Positions 46,782 to 55,893 of a stretch of DNA of 64,000 bases are shown here, piece after piece. Every line of letters begins with the position of its first letter. Positions within the stretch are counted from its first letter, which is position 1. Where the stretch lies: contig NZ_NIZW01000017.1 of the NCBI RefSeq assembly GCF_002727185.1, positions 62,001 through 126,000 of the forward strand, written 5' to 3'. The position numbers were made by a program, and so were the translations under genes. The notes under the pieces are model-generated. The model saw only the letters and a program-made list of their open reading frames with translations. It searched no databases and was not told where the DNA came from. The stretch comes from Rhodopirellula bahusiensis. GTDB lineage: Bacteria; Planctomycetota; Planctomycetia; Pirellulales; Pirellulaceae.

Positions 46782-49454
46782 ATGTCGCGAACCATCCTTG
46801 CCGTCCTGGCGATCGTTCTCGTTGGCTCGAACTTGCGAGCTGCCGTGGACTATGAGTCTGATATCAAACCTCTCTTCCAAGAGAAATGCGGTGCCTGTCA
46901 CGGCGTCCTCAAACAAGAAGGTGGGCTCCGACTCGACGCTGGGTCCTTGATCCGTGGTGACGAAAGTCCAAACGGGCTGCTGGATTTCGATCAACCGGCT
47001 GACAGCGAGTTGATTCGTCGAGTCGCGACTTCGGATCCGGACGAACGGATGCCGCCCGAAGGAGAAGGCACACCCCTGTCGGCTCAACAGATCGAACTGC
47101 TGACTCAGTGGATCAAGCTCGGTGCACCAAGCCCGCCTAACGAAGAGATCATTGAATCCCCCTCAGAACACTGGGCCTACCAGAATCCCACTCGCCCCGA
47201 ACTGGCAACCGACATCCCTGAACCATGGTCGTCGAATCCCATCGACGTCCTGATGTTCGACCAGTGGCGGCAGAGCCAACTGGCTCCGGTTCCCCCCGCC
47301 GATCCCTCCATGGCTTTGCGTCGCCTTCACTTGGATGTGACTGGGTTGTCCCCAACTCGCGAGGATCAGGCCGAGTTCGCAGCGGATCCTTCCACCGACG
47401 CTTGGCGTCAGCGAATCGATCGTTTGCTCGACGATCCCGCTTACGGTGAAAAGTGGGGACGGCACTGGATGGATGTTTGGCGATACAGCGATTGGGATGG
47501 CTACAAGAATCAACTCCGTGGCAGCCAACGACACATCTGGCATTGGCGAGACTGGATCATCGAATCACTGAATGTCGACAAAGGCTACGACAGAATGATC
47601 CATGAGATGTTGGCGGGCGATGAGATCGCCCCCGAAGATCTCGACACGCTCCGAGCGACCGGTTTCTTGGTTCGCAATTTTCATACGAGCAATCGCGACA
47701 TTTGGCTGGACGCAACCGTTGAACACACCGCGAAAGCTTTCCTAGGAATGACGATCGCCTGCGCACGCTGCCACGACCACAAATACGATCCAATTTCGCA
47801 ACGAGAGTACTACGCCTTTCGAGCGATTTTCCAACCCCACCGAGTCCGCACCGAACGTTTACCGGGAGAACCCGACACACTGAAACTCGGTCTCCCGCGA
47901 GCCTATGACGCGGACCTCAAAGCTCCGACTTACTTGTACGTGCAGGGCAACGAAAAAAATCCTGACAAAGAACATCCGCTGGATCCTTCCGTTCCTGAAA
48001 TCGTTCAAGCTCCTTTCGCGATCGAGCCAGTCTCACTGTCGTATGAAGCGTCGAGACCGTTTCTGCGGAATTACATCGAGGCGGAAGACATCGCCTCCGC
48101 AGAGAAACAACTCACGTCGGCCCAAAAAGCACTCCGTGAATCGGACGACAAACAAAACGCAATCACGCTCCAGCAAGTCACCGTCGCCGAAGCGAACCTG
48201 CAATTCATCCGTCAACGCTGGGCGGCAACCAAAGCCAAAATCATCGGCGTTGAGGCTAGCGACAGTGAAACATCCGAGGAACGAACATCGGCGAAGGACC
48301 TTGCCGTTCAAGCCGCCAACTCCGAACGATCGCTGCTATTCCAACGATCACTTCTCGAAGTGCTGAAGCAGCGAAAGGCGGTTGCGAAAGCGAAGGAGTC
48401 AAAAGAAACAGACAAAGCCAAAAAGAAAACCGCCATCGATGCGGCCACCAAGAAACTGGCTGAGGTCGAGAAGAAGTTGGTGGATTCTTCCGTTGCGTTG
48501 GTCGCCAACGACGCGAAGTTCACCCCTGTCGGCAAGAGCTACCCATCAACCAGCAGCGGACGCCGCACCGCACTCGCTCACTGGATCACCAATCCGGAAA
48601 ATCCGCTCACCGCTCGAGTCGCCGTCAACCACATTTGGACGCGTTACTTCGGTCAGCCATTGGTCCCCAGCGTCGATGATTTTGGACTGCGTGCACCTCA
48701 ACCGGTCCATCACAAACTACTGGATTGGTTGGCCGTGGAACTGATCGAAAACGACTGGAGCATGAAGCACATCCATCGTTTGATCCTGCAATCACGAACC
48801 TATCAACTTGCTTCATCCGCGACGGTGGAATCCGAAGGCACTTTCGCGAAGAACGCTGAAATGGATCCGGACAACCTGCTCTTCTGGCGAGCCAACGTGC
48901 GTCGTCTGGAAGCCGAACTGGTTCGCGACAATCTGCTCGCCATCGCCGGGACGCTCGACCAATCCATGGGCGGCCCCGACATTGATTTCAAACAAGGCGA
49001 AACCACGCCACGGCGCAGCGTCTACTTCCGCCATGCGTACGAGAAACAAATGCCGATGTTGGTCGTCTTCGATGCAGCCAACCCGACCGATTGCTACCGC
49101 CGATCAGAAAGCATCGTTCCGCAACAAGCACTCGCGCTCGCGAACAGCCCGCTGGCGATCGATCAATCTCGCACCTCTGCGGCGCGTTTGAGTGCCGAAG
49201 CCAGCGATGATCCCGCGTTTGTCACGGAAGCCTACACCGCCATTCTCGGACGCGCCCCCAGCGACAGCGAACGCTCCGCCTGCGAATCCTTCTTGACTCA
49301 CCAAGCGACCTTGCTGGCAGATTCCAAGAAGCTTTCCCCATCCCCCGGTGCGGCCAAAACCACGGTCCCGCCAGCGACTGATGCGAACCTTCGCGCACGT
49401 GAAAACTTGGTTCACGTCCTGTTCAACCACAACGATTTTGTAACGGTGCGATGA
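46782..49454 (+). CDS. PSCyt1-DUF1549-DUF1553 planctomycete protein
   Basis: 890-residue secreted protein of the planctomycete PSD1 group. ATG at 46782 gives a signal peptide (TILAVLAIVLVGSNLRAA). PSCyt1: LFQEKCGACHGVLKQEGGL with one CxxCH heme motif and the methionine in ERMPPEGEG. Then DUF1549 (LRRLHLDVTGLSPTREDQAEF, HWMDVWRYSDWDGYK) and, after a charged coiled region, DUF1553 (LTARVAVNHIWTRYFGQPLV to the C-terminus). Biochemical role is unproven; these occur as large paralogous families. It overlaps the DUF1501 gene start by four bases. Confidence 0.92.
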   Translation: MSRTILAVLAIVLVGSNLRAAVDYESDIKPLFQEKCGACHGVLKQEGGLRLDAGSLIRGDESPNGLLDFDQPADSELIRRVATSDPDERMPPEGEGTPLSAQQIELLTQWIKLGAPSPPNEEIIESPSEHWAYQNPTRPELATDIPEPWSSNPIDVLMFDQWRQSQLAPVPPADPSMALRRLHLDVTGLSPTREDQAEFAADPSTDAWRQRIDRLLDDPAYGEKWGRHWMDVWRYSDWDGYKNQLRGSQRHIWHWRDWIIESLNVDKGYDRMIHEMLAGDEIAPEDLDTLRATGFLVRNFHTSNRDIWLDATVEHTAKAFLGMTIACARCHDHKYDPISQREYYAFRAIFQPHRVRTERLPGEPDTLKLGLPRAYDADLKAPTYLYVQGNEKNPDKEHPLDPSVPEIVQAPFAIEPVSLSYEASRPFLRNYIEAEDIASAEKQLTSAQKALRESDDKQNAITLQQVTVAEANLQFIRQRWAATKAKIIGVEASDSETSEERTSAKDLAVQAANSERSLLFQRSLLEVLKQRKAVAKAKESKETDKAKKKTAIDAATKKLAEVEKKLVDSSVALVANDAKFTPVGKSYPSTSSGRRTALAHWITNPENPLTARVAVNHIWTRYFGQPLVPSVDDFGLRAPQPVHHKLLDWLAVELIENDWSMKHIHRLILQSRTYQLASSATVESEGTFAKNAEMDPDNLLFWRANVRRLEAELVRDNLLAIAGTLDQSMGGPDIDFKQGETTPRRSVYFRHAYEKQMPMLVVFDAANPTDCYRRSESIVPQQALALANSPLAIDQSRTSAARLSAEASDDPAFVTEAYTAILGRAPSDSERSACESFLTHQATLLADSKKLSPSPGAAKTTVPPATDANLRARENLVHVLFNHNDFVTVR

Positions 49455-50938
49455 GCATGCAATTTGGAAACAACCGCCCAGACTCATTCTCCGAACGTCA
49501 TCGCCGTGGCTTCTTGCAAGACCTGGGTCTGGGATTTGGTAGCGTCGCGTTGTCCAGCCTTCTACAAGGTGACTCGACCGCCCACGGCAACGAGATCGCG
49601 GAAAGCGAACTGAAGAAGATCGCTCCGAAAGCCAAGAGCGTGATCTGGTTGTTCATGATCGGCGGCGCCAGCCACATGGAAACCTTTGATCCGAAACCAC
49701 AACTGAACAAGTTGGCCGGTAAAACAATCAAAGAAACGCCGTACGCCAAAGTCCTTGAGTCTCCCTACTTAGCCAACGAACGCGTCGTCGCGTTTGACCC
49801 CAACAACGGATTCATCCGCAACGAAATCTATCCTTTGCAAGTCGGCTTCGCACCGCGAGGCGAAAGCGGAATTGAGATCAGCGACTGGTTCCCGCATGTC
49901 GGAGAATGTGCCGACGATCTCTGCGTGATCCGGTCGATGTGGACCGAAGACAGCAACCACGGCGCTCAATTGCAATTTCACACGGGCCGCCATCGCGTCG
50001 ACGGCTTCTTTCCCACCGTCGGCTCCTGGGCGACCTATGGCCTGGGTTCACTCAACGACAACTTGCCCCAATTTGTTGTGATGGGAACTCCCGTCGCCGA
50101 TTGCTGCGGCGGTCGTGAATGTCACCGTGCAAACTACTTGGGGCCTCAATACGATGGCATTCCGCTGGACATCGATTCCGACATCCCGCTGCCTTACGCG
50201 GCACCACCCGGCGGCGTCTATCAAGAAGAACAGGCCGGTGAGTTTGAACTGCTTCGTCAACTGAATCAAATTTCGTCCGAACAGTTCCCAACCGACGAAG
50301 CGTTACGAGCCCGAGTTCGTTCGTATGAATTGGCGTTTCGAATGCAAACCGCCGTCCCCGACGTGGTGCGACTCCAAGACGAAACCGCACAGACTCAGCG
50401 AGACTATGGACTGGACCAACCTGAGACCAAAGTCTTCGGACGACAAATGCTGACGGCCCGCCGATTGGTCGAGCAAGGCGTTCGGTTCGTCCAGGTTTAC
50501 CACGGCAGCAACGGCGGGGCGGGGCAGTGGGACAACCACAAAGGGCTCAAGGCCGGACACACCAAACTGTGCAAACAAACCGACCAGCCCATCGGTGCCT
50601 TGCTCAAGGATTTGAAACAACGCGGACTGCTGGACGAAACCTTGGTCGTTTGGGCAACCGAGTTCGGACGAACTCCCGGAGCCCAATCATCCAACGGTCG
50701 CGACCATCATCCCTACGGATTCAGCGTTTGGATGGCCGGCGGCGGAGTAAAGGGCGGAATGACGCACGGGGCCACGGATGAAATTGGATTTCACGCGGTC
50801 GAAGATCGCCACTATGTGACCGACATCCACGCCACCCTCTTGCATCAACTCGGCCTGAACCCGCACGAGTTGGTTGTTCCCGGTCGCCAACGATTGGAAA
50901 GAGATTTCGGCCACGTCATCCACGACGTGCTCGCCTGA
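49451..50938 (+). CDS. DUF1501 protein (sulfatase-fold, Tat-type signal)
   Basis: 495-residue DUF1501 protein, a relative of the alkaline phosphatase/sulfatase fold. The N-terminus HRRGFLQDLGLGFGSVALSSLL is a twin-arginine-type signal. Inside, KSVIWLFMIGGASHMETFDPKP and the C-terminal LVVWATEFGRTPGAQSSNGRDHHPYGFSVWMAGGGVKGG (positions about 391-430) carry metal-site-like Asp and His. The start ATG overlaps the stop of the DUF1549/DUF1553 gene, the standard partner in planctomycetes, so the two are translationally coupled. Confidence 0.92.
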   Translation: MSMQFGNNRPDSFSERHRRGFLQDLGLGFGSVALSSLLQGDSTAHGNEIAESELKKIAPKAKSVIWLFMIGGASHMETFDPKPQLNKLAGKTIKETPYAKVLESPYLANERVVAFDPNNGFIRNEIYPLQVGFAPRGESGIEISDWFPHVGECADDLCVIRSMWTEDSNHGAQLQFHTGRHRVDGFFPTVGSWATYGLGSLNDNLPQFVVMGTPVADCCGGRECHRANYLGPQYDGIPLDIDSDIPLPYAAPPGGVYQEEQAGEFELLRQLNQISSEQFPTDEALRARVRSYELAFRMQTAVPDVVRLQDETAQTQRDYGLDQPETKVFGRQMLTARRLVEQGVRFVQVYHGSNGGAGQWDNHKGLKAGHTKLCKQTDQPIGALLKDLKQRGLLDETLVVWATEFGRTPGAQSSNGRDHHPYGFSVWMAGGGVKGGMTHGATDEIGFHAVEDRHYVTDIHATLLHQLGLNPHELVVPGRQRLERDFGHVIHDVLA

Positions 50939-50949
50939 AAACGAACGCT

Positions 50950-52242
50950 CTAAGTCCAGTCGCGTTTCGCACGGCTGCGCAAACGGTTCGCTTCATCGTC
51001 GTCCACAAACGCTTCCGTTTGGGGATCAATCGTGAGCGTGCGATTCAAAATCCAAGCCAGCGCCGCGGCGTGACAAGCCACGTGCGACCGACGCATGACA
51101 GTTGAATTGCAAGTCGCCTGCTCTCGAGTCTTGACGCAATCGAAGAAGTTCCGTGCGTGGGCGGTGACGTCCAAACCACGCACACGCTCCGCGCTGGAAA
51201 GTTCTTTTTGCAAGGCAGGCGAAGACGCCACAATTTCACCTTCATCGCCCGTTTCAATCGATCCATCCTCACCGATGAACCGCACCGGGCAAGTCCCCAA
51301 ACGAGTGAGCCAACGCGGACTTCGATCGCCAAACGGCTCCTCCAAGAAGTCCACTTTTAACTGAACGCCGTTGGCATAAGTGCACATGATCGCGGTCTGC
51401 GAAGGCTCATACTTCACGGGCATCGTGTCGTCGGCACTCGCCGCCCATTGGCAAAGATCCAACGTATGAGCTCCCCAATCCAGCAAACGTGCACCGCTGT
51501 CAAAGTCATACTGACCACGCCAACGACCATCGACGTACTTCTGGTTGAATGGACGCCACGGAGCCGGCCCCAACCACATGTTCCAATCGCAAACGGCTTC
51601 GTCTGGCGTTGGCTGAGCCGGCAACCAAGTGTTGTCGAGAGTCGGCAGGTAAGCCGTGGCCTGCAACTCTTTGAGCGGCCCGAGCTTTCCTGACTGAGCC
51701 ACCTGCACGGCTTGGATGAAGTTCGGCACACTGCGTCGCTGAGTGCCCGCCTGAAAGATTCGACCCGTTCGCTGGAAGGTCTCATCGAGCAACTGGCAAT
51801 CACGGATCGTGATCCCACACGGCTTTTCGCTGTAAACGTCCTTGCCAGCCTCGGCGGCCAAGATCGACGCGGCCGCATGCCAACGATCGCCCGTCGCAAT
51901 CAACACCGCATCGATGTCATCTCGGGCCAGCAACTCGCGAAAGTCTTGGTAGAGCTTGCAGTCTTGATTTCCATAGTGATCATCGACCAATTTCTTTCCG
52001 GCATCAAGACGTGACTGCTGAACATCAGCGATGGCAACACACCGCACATCTTTGAGCTTCAAGATGGCTTTCAAGTCGTACGTGCAACGAGGTCCAATCC
52101 CGATCACCCCCAGCGTGATGCGTTCCGATGGAGCGACCGAATCGCCAGCTCCCAATGCCTCAGAAGAAATCAAATAGGGCGCCGCGAGAGACGCCGCACC
52201 AGCGGCCAATGTGGTGGACAAAAAATTGCGTCGGTGGGTCAT
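50950..52242 (-). CDS. Gfo/Idh/MocA-family oxidoreductase, exported
   Basis: 430-residue NAD(P)-dependent oxidoreductase. ATG at 52242 gives MTHRRNFLSTTLAAGAASLAAP, a Tat-type signal. Rossmann site: ITLGVIGIGPRCTYDLKAIL. The conserved YSEKPCGITIRDC is the EKP motif with the catalytic lysine. Usual substrates are sugars or inositols; here unknown. It converges on the DUF1501 gene with an 11-bp gap and lies 88 bp downstream of a PQQ-like propeller gene on the same strand. Confidence 0.87.
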   Translation of the reverse strand: MTHRRNFLSTTLAAGAASLAAPYLISSEALGAGDSVAPSERITLGVIGIGPRCTYDLKAILKLKDVRCVAIADVQQSRLDAGKKLVDDHYGNQDCKLYQDFRELLARDDIDAVLIATGDRWHAAASILAAEAGKDVYSEKPCGITIRDCQLLDETFQRTGRIFQAGTQRRSVPNFIQAVQVAQSGKLGPLKELQATAYLPTLDNTWLPAQPTPDEAVCDWNMWLGPAPWRPFNQKYVDGRWRGQYDFDSGARLLDWGAHTLDLCQWAASADDTMPVKYEPSQTAIMCTYANGVQLKVDFLEEPFGDRSPRWLTRLGTCPVRFIGEDGSIETGDEGEIVASSPALQKELSSAERVRGLDVTAHARNFFDCVKTREQATCNSTVMRRSHVACHAAALAWILNRTLTIDPQTEAFVDDDEANRLRSRAKRDWT

Positions 52243-52330
52243 GACTTTGCGTGGGGAGAGCGTAGCCGGAAGGATTTCCTGGACGGTCGCGTTGTGGCAC
52301 GACACCCAATTTCGTCCCCATTCTAATGGC

Positions 52331-53572
52331 TCAGCGCAGCTTGATGCACACGACTTCTTGGTTGTCGCGGATGTATCCCAACCCATCGGCAATCGAAAGT
52401 GATTGACGTGTTCGCCCGAACAGCTTGGCTCGCCCCAGTTCTTCGTATCCATCCGGCGAGACTTTCACGAGCACGAGTTCCCCGTCCATCGTGGTGATCC
52501 AAAGCTTGCCATCCGCCAGAACCAAATTGCCTTTACCAAACCGAGTCTTCCGCCAAACGGTTTCGCCGGTGTCCGCATCAATGCACGTCAGGTGCGTGGT
52601 TGGGCCGGCTGCTCCCACGTTGTCAAAGCCGTAGAGATAGCCATCGACCAACACAGATGTTTGCCATTCGTTGCGCATCACGCTTTTGGAATCAACGCTG
52701 GCCCAGTGTTCCTTTGCCGCGAACTTTCCGCCCGATTCTTCGACGTCAATGAACACGCAACCATGGTTCTCGCCAGCGGAAATGAACACGTCGCCATCGA
52801 CCGAAACCGGGTTGGCTGTATTGCAGGCGTAGGGTGTTTCAAACTCATACGTCCACAGAACCGCGCCGTCGCTCGGGTCAATTCCCAACGCCTTGTCGCC
52901 CGTCAAACTGACAATCTGTTGTTTACCTGCCACGTTTATCAGCGTTGGTGACGAGTATCCGGCCGGTCCGCTTCCCGCTGACCATTGCAGTCGCCCCTCG
53001 CTGGTTCCAAACGCCGCCACCGCCGTGCCGCGGCCTCCCACGTGCACGATGACCGAATCTCCGACCACCAATGGAGACGACGACATCCCGTATTCCGATT
53101 CGCTAGCGTGACACGCCTGCAATGCATCCGTCCGCCAAATCAACTCGCCCGTCTTCTGATCAACCGCGCACAAGACTCCGTCGCCCGTGAACGCATAGAC
53201 GACTCCACCCGAAACCGCCGCGGTCGCGCGAGGCCCGTCGCCTTGACCGTTCTTGTACTCCGCTGCCAAACCGGTTTGCCAAGCACGTTCGCCGGTTTTG
53301 GCATCGAAAGCAACGAGCAACTGCTTGCCTGAGTCATTGAACGTGGTGATCGCCAAACCATCCGCGACCGTGACCGCTGACATCCCCACACCACCGGGTA
53401 CTCGCCAAACAACCTCGGGGCCTTCTTCGGGAAACGCGTCGAGCAACGCAGTCTCGCTGGACGAGCCATCACGTTTTTCACCCAAAAACTGAGGCCAATC
53501 GGCGTGCGTCCAAGAACAACCAACAACCGTTGCCAGCAAGACGTGGAGACTTCGGTGAATCAAGGTTCGCAT
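52331..53572 (-). CDS. PQQ-like beta-propeller secreted protein
   Basis: 413-residue secreted beta-propeller of the BamB/PQQ-like repeat type. Signal peptide MRTLIHRSLHVLLATVVGC followed by WTHADWPQFLGEKRDG, the start typical of planctomycete PQQ-repeat proteins. Repeated blades end in LVAFDAKTGERAWQT, LCAVDQKTGELIWRT and LTCIDADTGETVWRK. Binding or scaffold role; no enzyme activity can be claimed. A Gfo/Idh/MocA gene follows. Confidence 0.83.
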   Translation of the reverse strand: MRTLIHRSLHVLLATVVGCSWTHADWPQFLGEKRDGSSSETALLDAFPEEGPEVVWRVPGGVGMSAVTVADGLAITTFNDSGKQLLVAFDAKTGERAWQTGLAAEYKNGQGDGPRATAAVSGGVVYAFTGDGVLCAVDQKTGELIWRTDALQACHASESEYGMSSSPLVVGDSVIVHVGGRGTAVAAFGTSEGRLQWSAGSGPAGYSSPTLINVAGKQQIVSLTGDKALGIDPSDGAVLWTYEFETPYACNTANPVSVDGDVFISAGENHGCVFIDVEESGGKFAAKEHWASVDSKSVMRNEWQTSVLVDGYLYGFDNVGAAGPTTHLTCIDADTGETVWRKTRFGKGNLVLADGKLWITTMDGELVLVKVSPDGYEELGRAKLFGRTRQSLSIADGLGYIRDNQEVVCIKLR

Positions 53573-53703
53573 GCTGTGTCTCGGACGGAGCGATCAAAAG
53601 GAAATGCAGACCAACATGATAGCGCAATCGGTTACCTCGAGCACATCTCACTGGCGGTATACTTCTCGTCCCCACCGGCCGTCCTCCAACCCAACTGCAA
53701 TTT

Positions 53704-54909
53704 GTGTCCCATCTTTGCTATCTCAACGGCACTGCGATCTTGCCCGACCGCTTGCTTCCCGATGCGGTCATCGTCTGCCGAGACGAACGAATCACGTACG
53801 TCGGAACCGCACGCTCTCGCGTTCCTGCTTCCGCGAAAATCATTGATGCAAAAGGCGGCTACATCTGCCCGGGCTTTGTCGACATTCACATTCATGGTGG
53901 CGGTGGTGCCGACGTGATGGATGGCAGCCCGGACGCGGTCCAAACGGTGTGCCAGTCCCATGCTCGCCACGGAACGACGACCATGTTCCCCACAACCAGC
54001 ACCGGCACAGACGACCAGATTCACGCGATGCTGGCGGCGTGCGGCGAAGTCCGTGACACTTGGAACATCCAATCTGGCAGCAAGATCGCCGGCGTGCATC
54101 TTTATGGCCCCTACTTCGCGAAAGGCAAAACGGGGTGTCACGACGAGTCCGTGTGCCGGGCTCCCGAGGCGGCCGAATATCGCCGCTACTTCGAATCCGG
54201 CATCGTTGGCATCGCGACCTGCGCAGCGGAACTTCCCGGAGCAGCGGCGTTTTACCGACACGCGAACAAACGAGGTTGCCTGGTGACCTGTGGTCATTCC
54301 AATTCCAGCTGGGACGAGATGGAAGCCGCGTTCAAAAATGGCATACGACACGTCGATCACTTCTGGTGTGCGATGAGCAACGTGTCCTCGGTCCGCCAGC
54401 GACTCGGCGTACCAATGCAAGGCAGTATGTTGGAATACGTTCTGGCCAACCCCGAGATGAGCACCGAGGTCATCGCCGACGGCATGCATCTGGCACCCGA
54501 GCTACTGAGCTTTGCTTGGCGAATGAAAGGCAGCGAGCGTTTGTGCTTGGTCACCGATTGCAACCGAGCCCTCGACATGCCTCCAGGGAAATATCGATTT
54601 GGACCGGAAGCGGACGGTTCTTGGTTCACCAGCGACGGCCAAGTCGGCTGGGCGTCGCCCGGATCCTTGGCCAGTTCCGTGATGGGAATGGACCACATGG
54701 TCCGCACGATGCACAAGGTCGGAAACATTCCTCTGCAAGACGCCGTTCGCATGGCGTCGCTGACCCCGGCCGAACGAACCGGCATCGATCAACAAATCGG
54801 CAGCCTCACCGCTGGCAAACAAGCCGACATCGTCTTGTTGAGCAAGACATTGAAAGTGAAGCAGGTCCACATCAACGGCGAGCGTTTGCAAATCATGTCA
54901 CGAAAATGA
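53704..54909 (+). CDS. nagA: N-acetylglucosamine-6-phosphate deacetylase homologue with altered metal site
   Basis: 401-residue amidohydrolase of the NagA family, which deacetylates GlcNAc-6-phosphate. GFVDIHIHGGGGADVMDG is the first metal motif; CGHSNSSWDE and VDHFWCAMS give the later histidines; LVTDCNRA the catalytic aspartate. The motif that is normally HLEGP reads HLYGPYF, with Tyr134 where the metal-binding Glu is expected. So activity or metal use may differ. GTG start, no clear Shine-Dalgarno. No nagB next to it; glmS is elsewhere in the window. Confidence 0.82.
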   Translation: MSHLCYLNGTAILPDRLLPDAVIVCRDERITYVGTARSRVPASAKIIDAKGGYICPGFVDIHIHGGGGADVMDGSPDAVQTVCQSHARHGTTTMFPTTSTGTDDQIHAMLAACGEVRDTWNIQSGSKIAGVHLYGPYFAKGKTGCHDESVCRAPEAAEYRRYFESGIVGIATCAAELPGAAAFYRHANKRGCLVTCGHSNSSWDEMEAAFKNGIRHVDHFWCAMSNVSSVRQRLGVPMQGSMLEYVLANPEMSTEVIADGMHLAPELLSFAWRMKGSERLCLVTDCNRALDMPPGKYRFGPEADGSWFTSDGQVGWASPGSLASSVMGMDHMVRTMHKVGNIPLQDAVRMASLTPAERTGIDQQIGSLTAGKQADIVLLSKTLKVKQVHINGERLQIMSRK

Positions 54910-54923
54910 ATTCGTCAAACGAT

Positions 54924-55691
54924 TCACCGCCGGGACAAACGATAAGAAAATGCTCCCAACAAATCACCGGATTCCGCGGTGTGACATTCCATGCACTCGC
55001 CGCTTGCTCGAATGGCACCGAGTAAAAACATTTGAGTCGCAGTTTGCTTATCAATCAGTTCTGCTCCCGCTCGCAATCGTCCAATCGCATCAACTTCGAA
55101 TTCCGTGAGCGAACGGGTTGGAACCTGATCGCTCTGCAATTGATGCATTCTGGGAAGCTCGCTCTCGTCATAGGCAACCGGCGGATCGAACTGTTGCAAG
55201 CTCACCAACTGCACGAAATCGAGTTTCCAAGAAGGGGCGTCGGTTGACACCCAATGTACCTCGGACAATTCCGACAGTTCAGGATGCTCGTCAATCTTCC
55301 TACGTGTCCCCAAAGAATCCCACAAACCATAGTTGGTTGCCGCTTGGTGATCACTGGAAACCGTTCCAGCGGCTATCTCGCCTTCGATGAATCGCACTGA
55401 TCCGTCGTTCAGCAAGATGTGGGCACCACCACGGGAAATACCAAAACCTTCCGCATTGCGGAAACCCTCTGTATTCAACTGATGCAAATCATCCGGAGTG
55501 ATCTCCAATGGCTGCTTGGAAGCTTCGTCCAGATCACTACGAGAGGCGGCTACCAGCAGTGATGCATCCAACTCTTGAACGTCACTTCGATCAGACAGGT
55601 CATCCGTGAAAGATTCGTTCCATGTTCGTCCACTCAACGGACCAATTGAGAAAAGAGACAACACACTGAGCAGGACGAGAAGCAACCGCAT
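54924..55691 (-). CDS. Secreted protein with one CxxCH heme motif
   Basis: 255-residue protein with a signal peptide from the ATG at 55691 (MRLLLVLLSVLSLFSIGPLSG). The middle contains GGAHILLNDGSVRFIEGEI, which matches the end of planctomycete DUF1559 pilin-like proteins (the H-x9-DG motif). Near the C-terminus, SGECMECHTAESGDLLGAFSYRL contains CMECH, a single c-type heme site. I know of no named family combining these. It converges on nagA with a 14-bp gap. Confidence 0.65.
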   Translation of the reverse strand: MRLLLVLLSVLSLFSIGPLSGRTWNESFTDDLSDRSDVQELDASLLVAASRSDLDEASKQPLEITPDDLHQLNTEGFRNAEGFGISRGGAHILLNDGSVRFIEGEIAAGTVSSDHQAATNYGLWDSLGTRRKIDEHPELSELSEVHWVSTDAPSWKLDFVQLVSLQQFDPPVAYDESELPRMHQLQSDQVPTRSLTEFEVDAIGRLRAGAELIDKQTATQMFLLGAIRASGECMECHTAESGDLLGAFSYRLSRR

Positions 55692-55893
55692 TTCGAAACC
55701 CTCTCTTGATCGAGGAATGGTTTGCAGAACTGTCGACGGGACGAATGCAGCCTCATCATAACCTCGATTGAAACCCAATTCACGAAGCATTCGCATATCG
55801 CGTTGTTACACAGTGTTTGGCCCTCCGATGTTCACGCGAAGTATAAAATCCAGAGACACAGTCACCTTGAATCCTCCATCGCATCTGAAAAAC

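Noticed and set aside
53632..54489. 285-codon minus-strand frame and a 321-codon plus-strand frame at 54060-55025
   Set aside because: Both overlap nagA in other frames and have no family-like motifs.
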